From a virus: DNA of 64,000 nt. Position 1 is the first letter of the stretch; every line of letters begins with the position of its first letter. Positions 49,137 to 57,191 of this stretch are shown here, one piece after another. Location: positions 27,697-91,696 of the IMG/VR virus record IMGVR_UViG_3300027850_000169. The stretch is one strand, 5' to 3'. The notes under the pieces are model-generated. The model ran no database searches and had not been told where the DNA came from. It was given only the letters and a program-made list of their open reading frames with translations. The translations under genes and the position numbers were made by a program.

Positions 49137-49862
49137 ATGAAAAACCTAAACTTCTCTCAGCTTAAAGCATTCGCAGCAGAAAGCAAAATTGTAGTTACCG
49201 GAGGCAAAAGAAAGAAAGAAACCTGGTTAAGCGCTTTAGTTGAAAACTCTATACCCACAGCAACTGCTTGTGAGTCACCTGCGCTCAATTCAGCAATCGC
49301 CCAATTAGATACCTTGCGCCAGCAGGAGGATGAGTTGTTTCAACGAGCCCTAGTCAATCCTCAAGCAGAAATGCTTGGACAATTTGAGACTATCTGGAAC
49401 GCTCGTAATATTATCCATATAAAGATGGAAAACGTCATGACACCCATGCCAACTGAACCTGTATCCGTGCAACCCCAAAAAGCACAAGAGGAGCTAACAA
49501 TCCCCACAACAGAATTAGCCAAACCTGGAAAAGAAACATCCTATACTTTGGAAGAGTTTCAAGCTATACCAAGTATCGCAAACTGGCGATATACGGGTGA
49601 AGTTTTCAAGCGCTACTGGGTTTGTAAAGGCGCGACGGGAAGGTATTCAACACTTCCCCAATCAGTTATCAATTGCTACGGGTTGACCCCACGCCAAGTG
49701 GAAATCTTGGAAGAAAAAATCCAAATCACTAGACCTAATGTCGTTGTTGAGCCAATGCCAGACGGAGGGTATGAAGATGAGCCTTGTTGGCACGATGTAG
49801 CGATGTCTCGCACGTCTGACGATTACGTCAGTAACAGAGAAATCATAATGGGACGGTACTAA
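49137..49862 (+). CDS. Hypothetical protein with SAP-like N-terminus
   Basis: 241 residues. FSQLKAFAAESKIVVTGGKRKKETWL is a SAP-like two-helix motif often bound to nucleic acid. The rest is helical with a WRYTGEVFKRYWVCKGATGR segment. No named family. First gene after promoter copy 6. Confidence 0.55.
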   Translation: MKNLNFSQLKAFAAESKIVVTGGKRKKETWLSALVENSIPTATACESPALNSAIAQLDTLRQQEDELFQRALVNPQAEMLGQFETIWNARNIIHIKMENVMTPMPTEPVSVQPQKAQEELTIPTTELAKPGKETSYTLEEFQAIPSIANWRYTGEVFKRYWVCKGATGRYSTLPQSVINCYGLTPRQVEILEEKIQITRPNVVVEPMPDGGYEDEPCWHDVAMSRTSDDYVSNREIIMGRY

Positions 49863-49873
49863 GTCTGCGGGGG

Positions 49874-49894
49874 TCGCGCATCCGTCAAACGCGA
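49874..49894 (+). other. Intercistronic hairpin TCGCG/CGCGA
   Basis: Third copy of the GGGTCGCGCAT element, 11 nt after the stop codon. Copies 1 and 2 lie 38 kb away at 11137 and 11419. Confidence 0.5.
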
Positions 49895-49923
49895 AGCACG
49901 TATCAACCAGGAGAAAACGAACG

Positions 49924-50169
49924 ATGCCAGACGTAAAATCTTTCGCAACCACAGAAACACTGAACCTAGTCAACGCAGCCGCCATCAATCAAAAGCAATT
50001 ACTCCGGCTACAGTTGGCGGCTCAAATACTGTCGGGAATAATTACAGGCAATGATATCCTGTGGTGCACAGACCCCAACGCCTGCTATACTAACCACCAA
50101 GAAATGGCTGACAAAGCGCTGGGTTTTGCCGACTTACTACTTCAGAAAGTCACAGAGTCAGCCGACTAA
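49924..50169 (+). CDS. Small hypothetical protein
   Basis: 81 residues, helical (TLNLVNAAAINQKQLLRLQLAAQ). No family recognised. Short operon gene between hairpin elements. Confidence 0.55.
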   Translation: MPDVKSFATTETLNLVNAAAINQKQLLRLQLAAQILSGIITGNDILWCTDPNACYTNHQEMADKALGFADLLLQKVTESAD

Positions 50170-50238
50170 ACCAGTCGGCTCAGAGGGGCGCGACTCACAC
50201 AACGCGCAAGCAACCACTAATCAACCACCAACACTGAC

Positions 50239-50586
50239 ATGACACACTCTAGAGACATCACAATTAACGGCATCAATTATCTAATTCGCGTCCAGAGTTA
50301 CAATTTTTTCAATCTAATAGAGCCGGGGTTAGGCTTAAATCTCATAACAAATATAGAAATCCTCGAAAGCGGATGGCTTTCTGTTGGATGTTTGCAAGGT
50401 TACTCTAGTTTAGACGATGATATTCCACTTATCTCAAAAAATACCGATGAAAATTACCACAAGAAAAAAGGAAACTTTCACAAAGAAGAAGGACGAGAAT
50501 TGGCGGTAGAATACTTACAGCGTTTGACGGATGCTCAATTGCTTCAATCAATCCAACGAACGTTTAACAACATGGCGAATATTTAG
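50239..50586 (+). CDS. Small hypothetical protein
   Basis: 115 residues. ITINGINYLIRVQSY is a start like that of the proteins at 54691 (ININGYNFQVEPF) and 59121 (IIIDGYAFRIPLV), suggesting a shared N-terminal strand motif. Charged C-terminus (HKKKGNFHKEEGREL). Function unknown. Confidence 0.55.
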   Translation: MTHSRDITINGINYLIRVQSYNFFNLIEPGLGLNLITNIEILESGWLSVGCLQGYSSLDDDIPLISKNTDENYHKKKGNFHKEEGRELAVEYLQRLTDAQLLQSIQRTFNNMANI

Positions 50587-50736
50587 TCTAACAACATTTC
50601 TAATCTTTAAGCGCATCAGCGGGAGTTGCGCCCCGCACTAGGCAATAAAAATTACCCGGCGCTAGGATATCGCTATGTTAAAGAGGTGGTAGCGGCGCAA
50701 GGTAGTATTTGGGTCTACTTGGAGAAACTTTAACCG

Positions 50737-50940
50737 ATGACAATTAACAACTATAGAACTCGTGACAATCGTGGAGAGAATCACCCTCGTTCAGTCCTAA
50801 CCGAGGATGACGTTTGGGAGGTTATCAAGCTTCAATCTGAAGGATTTAGTATTCAATCAATTTGTCAAAAGTTTGGAGTGTCTAAAACTACGATTCATAA
50901 TGTGTTAACCGGAAAAACTTGGAAACATTTAAAAAGGTAG
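50737..50940 (+). CDS. Small HTH protein
   Basis: 67 residues. LTEDDVWEVIKLQSEGFSIQSICQKFGVSKTTIHNVLTGKTWKHL is a helix-turn-helix like those at the ends of HNH homing endonucleases and resolvases. No catalytic domain is attached. The gap of ~150 nt before it shows no other gene. Probably a DNA-binding remnant or regulator. Confidence 0.65.
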   Translation: MTINNYRTRDNRGENHPRSVLTEDDVWEVIKLQSEGFSIQSICQKFGVSKTTIHNVLTGKTWKHLKR

Positions 50941-50952
50941 ACATTGTTATTT

Positions 50953-51546
50953 TTAATACTTGAAACCGCATTCTGGACAAGTGCGTTTTTTTTGTGTAGA
51001 TTTGTCTTCATCTGTCAGGTCGTTATCTTTTGAGATGTTATCTTCACTCTTCATATTAGCAATATCTATCAAGAAATCAATATCATCCCCGTCAAATCCA
51101 ATCATCAACTCCTGAGCGTCTGCCAACTCTTGTAACTCATCCAGTAGGTCGTCATTGTACATCCGAGAGATATCAAGCGCGGTGAAGTCACCGCCAACCA
51201 TAGTCAGGGCGTTATCGTCAAGAGCATAGGCGCGAGCCTTGACTTCCGACTCAGAATCATTCCCGAACAACACCGGAACACACCAGTTACCGCTATCATC
51301 AATCGCAATCCCTTTCGGTGGATTCTCTCCATTGTGCTGCATCCATAATAATGCCTCAACCCGTCCGTTTCCGGCAACTACGCCACCAGCGCCACCGTTT
51401 AGCTTAGATTCCCACTTAATCGCCGATTTAAATCCATACTTTCGTAATGAGTCGGCAATTTTGCCAAGGTCGTGTTTTTTGAGATTTTTCTCAAATAATG
51501 TAGCTTCCGAGATTGGAACGTATTGAAAGGAAAGAAGTGAATCCAT
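50953..51546 (-). CDS. ParB-like nuclease domain protein
   Basis: 197 residues from the ATG at 51544-51546. FEKNLKKHDLGKIADSLRKYGFKSA, GVVAGNGRVEALLWM and RAYALDDNALTMVGGD follow the ParB-like pattern. A C-terminal CPECGF zinc-ribbon half ends the protein. It is the second ParB-like gene in the window (the other is at 45759) and faces a divergent operator-type promoter at 51595. Confidence 0.75.
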   Translation of the reverse strand: MDSLLSFQYVPISEATLFEKNLKKHDLGKIADSLRKYGFKSAIKWESKLNGGAGGVVAGNGRVEALLWMQHNGENPPKGIAIDDSGNWCVPVLFGNDSESEVKARAYALDDNALTMVGGDFTALDISRMYNDDLLDELQELADAQELMIGFDGDDIDFLIDIANMKSEDNISKDNDLTDEDKSTQKKRTCPECGFKY

Positions 51547-51594
51547 AAAGTGCTGATTGACTGTTGCAGATATTGTCACCAGTTTAGTAATAAC

Positions 51595-51624
51595 TTGACA
51601 AATGTTGTTTATCTTGTTAAGATA
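51595..51624 (+). promoter_or_regulatory. Promoter with TATCTT-GTT-AAGATA palindrome
   Basis: TTGACA (51595-51600), 17-nt spacer, TAAGAT (51618-51623). A palindrome TATCTT / AAGATA overlaps the -10 (51610-51624). The same operator-like motif occurs at 57013 and 57120. Confidence 0.65.
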
Positions 51625-51667
51625 TTAACAACTAAGTCAAAAGAAGTTTTCAATAAGGAAAGAATCA

Positions 51668-51916
51668 ATGCTAGTTAGAGAGCTAATAGAATATCTCAAG
51701 CAATGCAACCCCAATGCCAGGCTTGCGCTGTCCGTAAACGAAGAAGAATGTACATCGGTAGACTTTCTCGACTACAGCACACAGTTCAATCGAGTCTGTT
51801 TGTACGAGTATGAGCCCACATCAAAGAGCCTGGCAGATTTAGCCAAGTCACAAGGTTCTCAGGTTGATTACAAAACCAGTCAGTTTGCAATTCTTTCTGA
51901 GTCGGTAGCAGTATAA
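51668..51916 (+). CDS. Small hypothetical protein
   Basis: 82 residues. LVRELIEYLKQCNPNARLALSV is typical of a small phage protein family with a helix and a strand; the remainder is acidic and polar. No named family. Promoter upstream at 51595. Confidence 0.55.
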   Translation: MLVRELIEYLKQCNPNARLALSVNEEECTSVDFLDYSTQFNRVCLYEYEPTSKSLADLAKSQGSQVDYKTSQFAILSESVAV

Positions 51917-51998
51917 TTTATCTACTAAGCGCATTAACTTATTTCAGGTTAATGCGTTTAGCGTTTTAACCACTTCAAAAAGCAAAAAGGAAAAATCA

Positions 51999-52478
51999 AT
52001 GGGTGAACAAAAACGTCGGCAACTATTAGATGCTGATTACGGGAAGCCAACACAATTCTGCTACAAGTCTTACGCTGGCGGAGTTGTAGTCAAGCCCCTT
52101 AATCGTAAACCACCCGAAACAAATAATTTTCTAATCAAGGTAATGCCGCTTACAAAGATAGAAGAAGTGCCAGACTCGCTACTAAACCGAGCCACAAGAG
52201 AAGGCATTAAGTATGCAGACTTTTGTGCACCTGTAGTTGTAGGAAGTGTCACTTTGGAGGAGCTTTTTATTCCTCCTGTTATTGCAACAATATTTCCGTG
52301 CCTAGACAAAAAAGGAATGATTTCTGTAGATGCAATGTACGGTTGTGGCGTTAAAACTAACTCAGGCATCATGAGTATGCTGACGCTTGCCCTTGTCATC
52401 CCATTAGTCGAAGCAGAAATTAACTACCTTGTTGCCACAGCGTTTAAAAAGTTTCTTGAGGAGAGACCGCAAACTTGA
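51999..52478 (+). CDS. Hypothetical protein
   Basis: 159 residues, mixed. No family recognised. PVVVGSVTLEELFIPP and the hydrophobic MLTLALVIPLVEAE look like a compact globular domain. The ribosome site AAAAGG is clear. Confidence 0.55.
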   Translation: MGEQKRRQLLDADYGKPTQFCYKSYAGGVVVKPLNRKPPETNNFLIKVMPLTKIEEVPDSLLNRATREGIKYADFCAPVVVGSVTLEELFIPPVIATIFPCLDKKGMISVDAMYGCGVKTNSGIMSMLTLALVIPLVEAEINYLVATAFKKFLEERPQT

Positions 52479-52583
52479 GCAAAGTCCAGGCTGTCGTACT
52501 TAGGCTGTTCGCGTACCAAAAATCACAATCAACCTAAGTATGATACTACCAGCAAAAACCCTCAAACGACTATATATCAACGA
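52479..52583. other. Gap before a nested inverted repeat; no gene seen
   Basis: About 100 nt with no convincing coding frame between the 51999 gene and the nested inverted repeat at 52584. Confidence 0.4.
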
Positions 52584-52702
52584 TTCAAGACTAAAACGCC
52601 TTAAGGTTTACTAACTCTTTATTTTCTTAAAGAAATTTCTATAGAAAAGAGTTAACAAAGAAAAAGAAATCCTGCACGTCTTTAAGGCGTTTTAGTCTTG
52701 AA
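52584..52702. repeat. Nested inverted repeat, 119 bp, 21-bp outer arms
   Basis: Outer arms 52584-52604 and 52682-52702 are perfectly complementary (TTCAAGACTAAAACGCCTTAA and its complement). An inner pair TAACTCTTT (52612-52620) / AAAGAGTTA (52646-52654) and a shorter central pair nest inside. It may be a MITE-like remnant, a folded RNA or a replication or recombination site. No gene lies in it. Confidence 0.85.
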
Positions 52703-52833
52703 AACCTTGAAACCCTTGCTGTGTATAGACTTCTGTAATATTACGGACACGCGGATTGTCAACAATTAGCTAGGAAAAAAAAATAGCAACATTTCTGAAC
52801 GACTATACCTTCGGGGCCCTTAGACCGACGACA

Positions 52834-53160
52834 TTGAAAGAAAGGCGGTTTAACTTTAACAATCAACAAATTCTAGTAATTACTGTTGATGGGGAGCCTT
52901 GGTTTGTAGCCAAGGATGTTTGTGCCATTTTGGATATTGCGAACTTTATGCAAGCCTTGCGTCATCTTGACGAAGGCAACGTAAAACTTATAAGTTTAAC
53001 CGATACGGTCGGGCGAGAACAGGTAACGTCAATAATTTCAAAATTTGGGATGTTTACCCTCGCACTGGCAAGTCGCGACCCTGGTATTGAAGTTTTTCGC
53101 AAGTGGCTGATAAACACGATAGGGAATTGGGAGACTCTAAACGGACAAGAGATAGAGTAA
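52834..53160 (+). CDS. Bro-N domain protein (TTG start)
   Basis: 108 residues. RFNFNNQQILVITVDGEPWFVAKDVCAILDIANFMQALRHLDE and TSIISKFGMFTLALASRD match Bro-N, paralogous to 19023. No ATG precedes the domain; a TTG (52834) without a good ribosome site is the likely start, so the gene may be truncated or poorly expressed. Confidence 0.7.
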   Translation: MKERRFNFNNQQILVITVDGEPWFVAKDVCAILDIANFMQALRHLDEGNVKLISLTDTVGREQVTSIISKFGMFTLALASRDPGIEVFRKWLINTIGNWETLNGQEIE

Positions 53161-53356
53161 GACACTTCGGTAGCATCAGTCAATGATTATTGCAGATAAA
53201 GCTGCTGAGGTTTTCGATAAATGGATTGTCAAAGAGTTTCCGTTAAACCAAAAATAGGAGGCATTAATAGGCTACAATTATTGCAGGCGAGAGTGCTTTG
53301 GGTTATCAACGCTTTTACCAGTCTTCGTTTTCTTAGTTTAGTCCGGTTCAATGTTC

Positions 53357-53394
53357 GCAAAAAAACCGCCCGCCCCTTCTTCAGAAGGACGGGC
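53357..53394 (-). terminator. Minus-strand hairpin/terminator
   Basis: GCCCG ... CGGGC stem with an inner CCTTCT/AGAAGG pair (53368-53394), and on the minus strand a run of T follows. No minus-strand gene ends here, and the arms resemble the ends of IS200/IS605-type elements, so it might be a transposon-end remnant. Confidence 0.4.
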
Positions 53395-53415
53395 ATTCAA
53401 GCAAAAAGTATTAAT

Positions 53416-54504
53416 ATGTCTACAAGTCTAACAAGGTTTCGCTCAAAAGTCAAGGCTATTTCCTGGAATTTCGCAAGACAACTCGACGGTTATACCCTCA
53501 AGCAAACCTTCACAATGCTAGGGATTTTGAATGAACTTCTTTACTGCGTGGCTGTCAACGCGAAGGTCGTCACTCGCGACGCAAAAGGCAAGATAATCTG
53601 GAATCACAAGAATCTGTCAGTGCTCTTAAACGCGCCTACAGTACAGACTCCAGCGACTTATGTTGCAGAATATTTAAAACTGTTTTGGGCGCGGCTAGCC
53701 TACTATTCTGTCAACGCTGTTATGCAGTTTCGGCAGATTTTGTCTCAGGAATTTCAACTCTTCACTCTGGAAAAACGAGACTGGTCTGATCCAAAAAACC
53801 GCCACCGCCAACCTAACCCGTGCGGAGGGATTGACGTAGTTCTGGCGCTACTGCTAGCGGAACAATGCGAGATTCGATTGAAGGAACACTACAAGCTGGA
53901 AGAGGTCGGCTTAGATTGGAGTCAAGAAATCGGCAACGGCAACTATCCGATGGTACGGGATGAGTCCAAATCTTTTCCTAAACACAAGGCGTTTGTTTTG
54001 GTTAAGTTGCACCGGATGATATTGGGTTCGGTAGTTGGCTATTGTCGGAATGATGACGACTTTGAACCTCAAGGTGAATTACTACCCTTAGCGGCACAAG
54101 CCATTGAAAATAAATACCTTGCACTACAGGCAGCGGGTACGCTAGACCAGGCAGAATCGAAACTGAATGAGTTGATGGGCGACAATCCTGACGCGGACGT
54201 ACAAGAATTGCTGGAAGAACCGATAGAGATTATCGAGACTGAGACGGTTCAGTCTGGCGGCTTTGCAGTTGTTGTCGGTCACGTTGCTAAGGTAATTCCG
54301 TTGGCGGCTGGCTTGATTCGTTGCTGTATGTGGGTACAGCCAGCGCCACGACCAAGGCGAGAGAAAGTATTGACCGTGCCGTGTTCGGTGTTAGAGCAAT
54401 CAGAGGCAGCGCTGACATGGTGGAGAGAACGGATTGAGAATTCTGGACTTTGGCTGTCTGAGATGGCTCCGACGTGGGTATGGGATGCCGTGCTGCCGTT
54501 TTAG
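53416..54504 (+). CDS. Hypothetical protein, about 362 aa
   Basis: 362 residues from the ATG at 53416; 65 residues upstream cross the hairpin and are unlikely. Helical with a W/R/L-rich core, an acidic stretch (GDNPDADVQELLEEPIEII) and a basic proline stretch (PAPRPRREK). No family recognised; the size suggests an enzyme or structural protein. Confidence 0.55.
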   Translation: MSTSLTRFRSKVKAISWNFARQLDGYTLKQTFTMLGILNELLYCVAVNAKVVTRDAKGKIIWNHKNLSVLLNAPTVQTPATYVAEYLKLFWARLAYYSVNAVMQFRQILSQEFQLFTLEKRDWSDPKNRHRQPNPCGGIDVVLALLLAEQCEIRLKEHYKLEEVGLDWSQEIGNGNYPMVRDESKSFPKHKAFVLVKLHRMILGSVVGYCRNDDDFEPQGELLPLAAQAIENKYLALQAAGTLDQAESKLNELMGDNPDADVQELLEEPIEIIETETVQSGGFAVVVGHVAKVIPLAAGLIRCCMWVQPAPRPRREKVLTVPCSVLEQSEAALTWWRERIENSGLWLSEMAPTWVWDAVLPF

Positions 54505-54626
54505 AATAACCACGCCCGCGATATATGCAATTTGTTTGAAGCCTAGTCGTTGTCTGCTGTTAACCAAGCAAAAGCTTTGCTGTGTATACTTTTGACAGAT
54601 TGTAGTAAAATACTTTTGCAAAACAC

Positions 54627-54655
54627 TTGACAAACTATCGGGTAGCCTATATGAT
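54627..54655 (+). promoter_or_regulatory. Recurring promoter module, copy 7
   Basis: TTGACA, 17-nt spacer with ATCGGGTAGCC, TATGAT, preceded by AAAATACTTTTGCAAAACAC. Nearly identical to copy 8 at 55336. Confidence 0.85.
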
Positions 54656-54690
54656 AGTTTACATAGTCAAGAAATCACTGAACTACAAAA

Positions 54691-55167
54691 ATGACACAAA
54701 TAAATATTAATGGCTACAACTTCCAAGTAGAACCATTTGTTCGCTACAAAGAGGATAGGTTGAGAGGAAGGTTGCTATTAACTTCTGGAGAGGCATTAGA
54801 ATCGGTTGAGATGGCGATTGTTAAAATAAGGAAGCGATTTCTAAATGTTGGCGAATTGGTAAGTATTCCAGTATCGGAAATCTGGGGATTTGTGTTAGAA
54901 CCCAATACTTTTAGCAATGTGTTGTCAACACTGATAACCTTGAGATTTGATCTAACTCAGGAAAACCTAGATATCCATAAAATTTATCATCTGTCCTTCA
55001 AGAAATATGAACAGGAGTTGATTAAGCCTGTCTTCAAGCTGAATGCAACAACTCGAAATCCTGTAAGCAAAAAACAAAAGTCTGCTTTGGAAGCTGCTCA
55101 AGACATTGCTTTATCAGAAATAGATTTTTGTCATGATCCAAATTTGAAAGATGTAAGAATTGTATAG
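54691..55167 (+). CDS. Hypothetical protein
   Basis: 158 residues. Start ININGYNFQVEPF resembles 50239 and 59121. A charged helical core follows, ending DFCHDPNLKDVRIV. The gene has its own promoter (copy 7). Function unknown. Confidence 0.55.
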   Translation: MTQININGYNFQVEPFVRYKEDRLRGRLLLTSGEALESVEMAIVKIRKRFLNVGELVSIPVSEIWGFVLEPNTFSNVLSTLITLRFDLTQENLDIHKIYHLSFKKYEQELIKPVFKLNATTRNPVSKKQKSALEAAQDIALSEIDFCHDPNLKDVRIV

Positions 55168-55335
55168 ATTCCTTCATCAATTAACGGGTAAAGTAAAACC
55201 AAACTAAGATTGACTTTACCCGTTTTCGCCAAACTATCGCACAATTTTTTTTGATATCTTGTGCGCTGTTGACCGAGTAAAAGCTTTACCGCGCATACGT
55301 TTGACAGATTGTAGTAAAATACTTTTGCAAAACAC

Positions 55336-55364
55336 TTGACAAACTATCGGGTAGCCTATATGAT
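55336..55364 (+). promoter_or_regulatory. Recurring promoter module, copy 8
   Basis: TTGACA, 17-nt spacer with GGGTAGCC, TATGAT. The stretch from GTAGTAAAATACTTTTGCAA to the -10 matches copy 7 almost base for base, evidence of recent duplication. Confidence 0.85.
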
Positions 55365-55418
55365 AGTTTACATAGTCAAGAAACAAACCACTTCAAGCAA
55401 ACTAAAAAGGAAAAACAC

Positions 55419-55664
55419 ATGGTCACTTTAACCTCTTCCAAGACAGACACTACATGGACACTGGATATTGAGAGCGCAAAGCAGCTTGCAAAAGCATTGA
55501 AAGGTATCTCTACGGGTTCTTGGGAATATGCAACAGTGCTTCGCCCAATTCGACGCGCAATCAGGGCGAAGCACTCTGAAGCAATTCTCTCTACAGCAGG
55601 ATTCGGCACTTCAGCCGTAGCTCGAATGCTGGACGACTGTAGTATTAAATACAAGTGTAAATAA
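55419..55664 (+). CDS. Small hypothetical protein
   Basis: 81 residues. LTSSKTDTTWTLDIESAKQLAKAL and a helical C-terminus. No family. Drives under promoter copy 8, followed closely by a small-gene operon. Confidence 0.55.
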   Translation: MVTLTSSKTDTTWTLDIESAKQLAKALKGISTGSWEYATVLRPIRRAIRAKHSEAILSTAGFGTSAVARMLDDCSIKYKCK

Positions 55665-55822
55665 TCAGTACCGCGTTCAGTGCTAAAGCAATCAGAAGCA
55701 GCGCTGGCATCGCAAAACCGCCCTACTCAAAAGCTAAACGGTCGATGACTAAAACTTGGTCAATGACCGCTAGACCCGCCCATTAGAGGCGATTTCACAT
55801 CAACGAACAGTTAGGAAAAAAC

Positions 55823-56236
55823 ATGGAATTCAAAGGAGTAGGAATAGTGTTCGTTAGAGAAAAAGATGTAGAAGTGGAAGTAGAGGGAAATTTCTACAAA
55901 TTATCAAAGAGTGATTGTCGGGAAATACTGAAAACGCGACAAGGATACAAGACAGTTAAAGAAGCTCTTAACGGGGCTGTGGTCAATGTTGTAATAACCA
56001 GAGGTTCAAAAATGGCGGCTTTATTCAATAGAGTAATGAATGATGATTCTTTGTATGAATACATAGTGGCACCTACGCGCTACGTCAAATTCATACATTC
56101 ATCAATGATGGATGCACCAGTTGAAGAAGAATTCATTCTTCTAGGGGGAGAATGGAGGACTATTGATTCTAACAGTCCATTTGCTAAGAATAAGTTCAAT
56201 GAGAATGAAATTTATTCTCCCATCTACTGGACATAA
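55823..56236 (+). CDS. Hypothetical protein
   Basis: 137 residues, with a GVGIVFVREKDVEVEVEG strand-rich start and a helix-rich middle. No family recognised. Downstream a weak member of the TCGCG-like hairpin family is present near 56245. Confidence 0.55.
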   Translation: MEFKGVGIVFVREKDVEVEVEGNFYKLSKSDCREILKTRQGYKTVKEALNGAVVNVVITRGSKMAALFNRVMNDDSLYEYIVAPTRYVKFIHSSMMDAPVEEEFILLGGEWRTIDSNSPFAKNKFNENEIYSPIYWT

Positions 56237-56295
56237 TTCTACAGGGGCTGCGCATCTTACACGCGAATTACCAACCCACTTACCGAGTATTTTTT

Positions 56296-56697
56296 ATGAA
56301 AACACCAAGGCTTCCCAGAACAACTCTTACTTACAACTTGATTCAAAGGTTTGAGGTACGGGACGGCGTACCTCGCCTAATGTCTAGCGACATCGCAGTC
56401 CTGGAAGGAGGCCATCATCTCCTATCCGTCGCAAAAGACTGGATGAAAGAGTTTACGAGCTTTCACATGAAGACAACCAAATATTACACTGGTTATCGCA
56501 AGGTAGCTTCAGCTAGTTCTAGGTATGAATTGATTTTGGCACAGCGAGGCGAAAGCCTACAAGTGTCATTTCCGCACAACGAGCGTATGATAGCTGAGGT
56601 TCAGCAAGACACTCTGTTCCCTTACGCATCAAGGACGAACGTGCATTCGTCCGAGGAATTAATTCAGTTGCTAGGAGCTCTTTTTTCCGGTAAGTAA
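56296..56697 (+). CDS. Hypothetical protein
   Basis: 133 residues. Strand-rich start (RFEVRDGVPRLMSSD) and a mixed second half. No family recognised. Last gene of the copy-8 operon before the minus-strand ribbon-helix-helix gene. Confidence 0.55.
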   Translation: MKTPRLPRTTLTYNLIQRFEVRDGVPRLMSSDIAVLEGGHHLLSVAKDWMKEFTSFHMKTTKYYTGYRKVASASSRYELILAQRGESLQVSFPHNERMIAEVQQDTLFPYASRTNVHSSEELIQLLGALFSGK

Positions 56698-56748
56698 ACA
56701 TGGCATTTGCGTCTGAAATGATTCGAGAACAAGTTGAAGCAACAAGAT

Positions 56749-56982
56749 TTACGGATTAATTGACAACAGCAGTTCCCGGATACTTTCAGCGGTAAGAGCG
56801 CGTCCTAGTCGCTCAATCACCTCTGAAAAACTCAGGTTATTCTCCACCGCCACCGCCTTAAATTTAGCGTGCGTCGCAGCGGTTAAGCCTACAGATAGAC
56901 TCTGCTTTTTTCCGCTGTATAGGCGTTCTTTCCCTCGGCCTTTACGAGTTCTTGTAGGTACGATTGCTTTCTCGGATGTCAT
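56749..56982 (-). CDS. Ribbon-helix-helix-like regulator
   Basis: 77 residues. KKQSLSVGLTAATHAKFKAVA followed by NNLSFSEVIERLGRALTAESI fits the strand-helix-helix shape of CopG/ParD-like repressors, after a basic arm (RTRKGRGKERL). It lies next to the ATCTT-AGC-AAGAT motif (57013-57025), a likely autoregulatory operator. Confidence 0.65.
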   Translation of the reverse strand: MTSEKAIVPTRTRKGRGKERLYSGKKQSLSVGLTAATHAKFKAVAVENNLSFSEVIERLGRALTAESIRELLLSINP

Positions 56983-57012
56983 AGCTTTTAATTTAGAGGA
57001 ATCTATCCAATT

Positions 57013-57140
57013 ATCTTAGCAAGATTTAGGTCGCAGCACAAGGATATATGCTCGAACCGTTATAACGCAAGGCTTTCAGTCATCTACAAATTAATTTGTT
57101 CTAAACCTTGACAACCAATGTTTATCTTGCTAAGATAAAC
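57013..57140. promoter_or_regulatory. Divergent operator region with ATCTT-N3-AAGAT palindromes
   Basis: ATCTTAGCAAGAT (57013-57025) lies ahead of the minus-strand regulator. GTTTATCTT-GCT-AAGATAAAC (57120-57140) overlaps the promoter TTGACA (57108-57113) and TAAGAT (57131-57136) of the plus-strand gene. A third member, TATCTT-GTT-AAGATA, is at 51610-51624. The shared motif suggests one regulator, possibly the ribbon-helix-helix protein here. Confidence 0.6.
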
Positions 57141-57191
57141 ACATCGAACCAAAAACAAACACTAAAACCGAAAACCATTCAACTGAAACAA

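Noticed and set aside
52584-52702. Nested inverted repeat as a simple terminator
   Set aside because: No T-run follows the outer arms and the outer stem encloses 77 nt, unlike a terminator.
57108-57191. Longer start for the 57192 gene
   Set aside because: The earlier start lies within the -35 and -10 of the promoter, so the ATG at 57192 is preferred.
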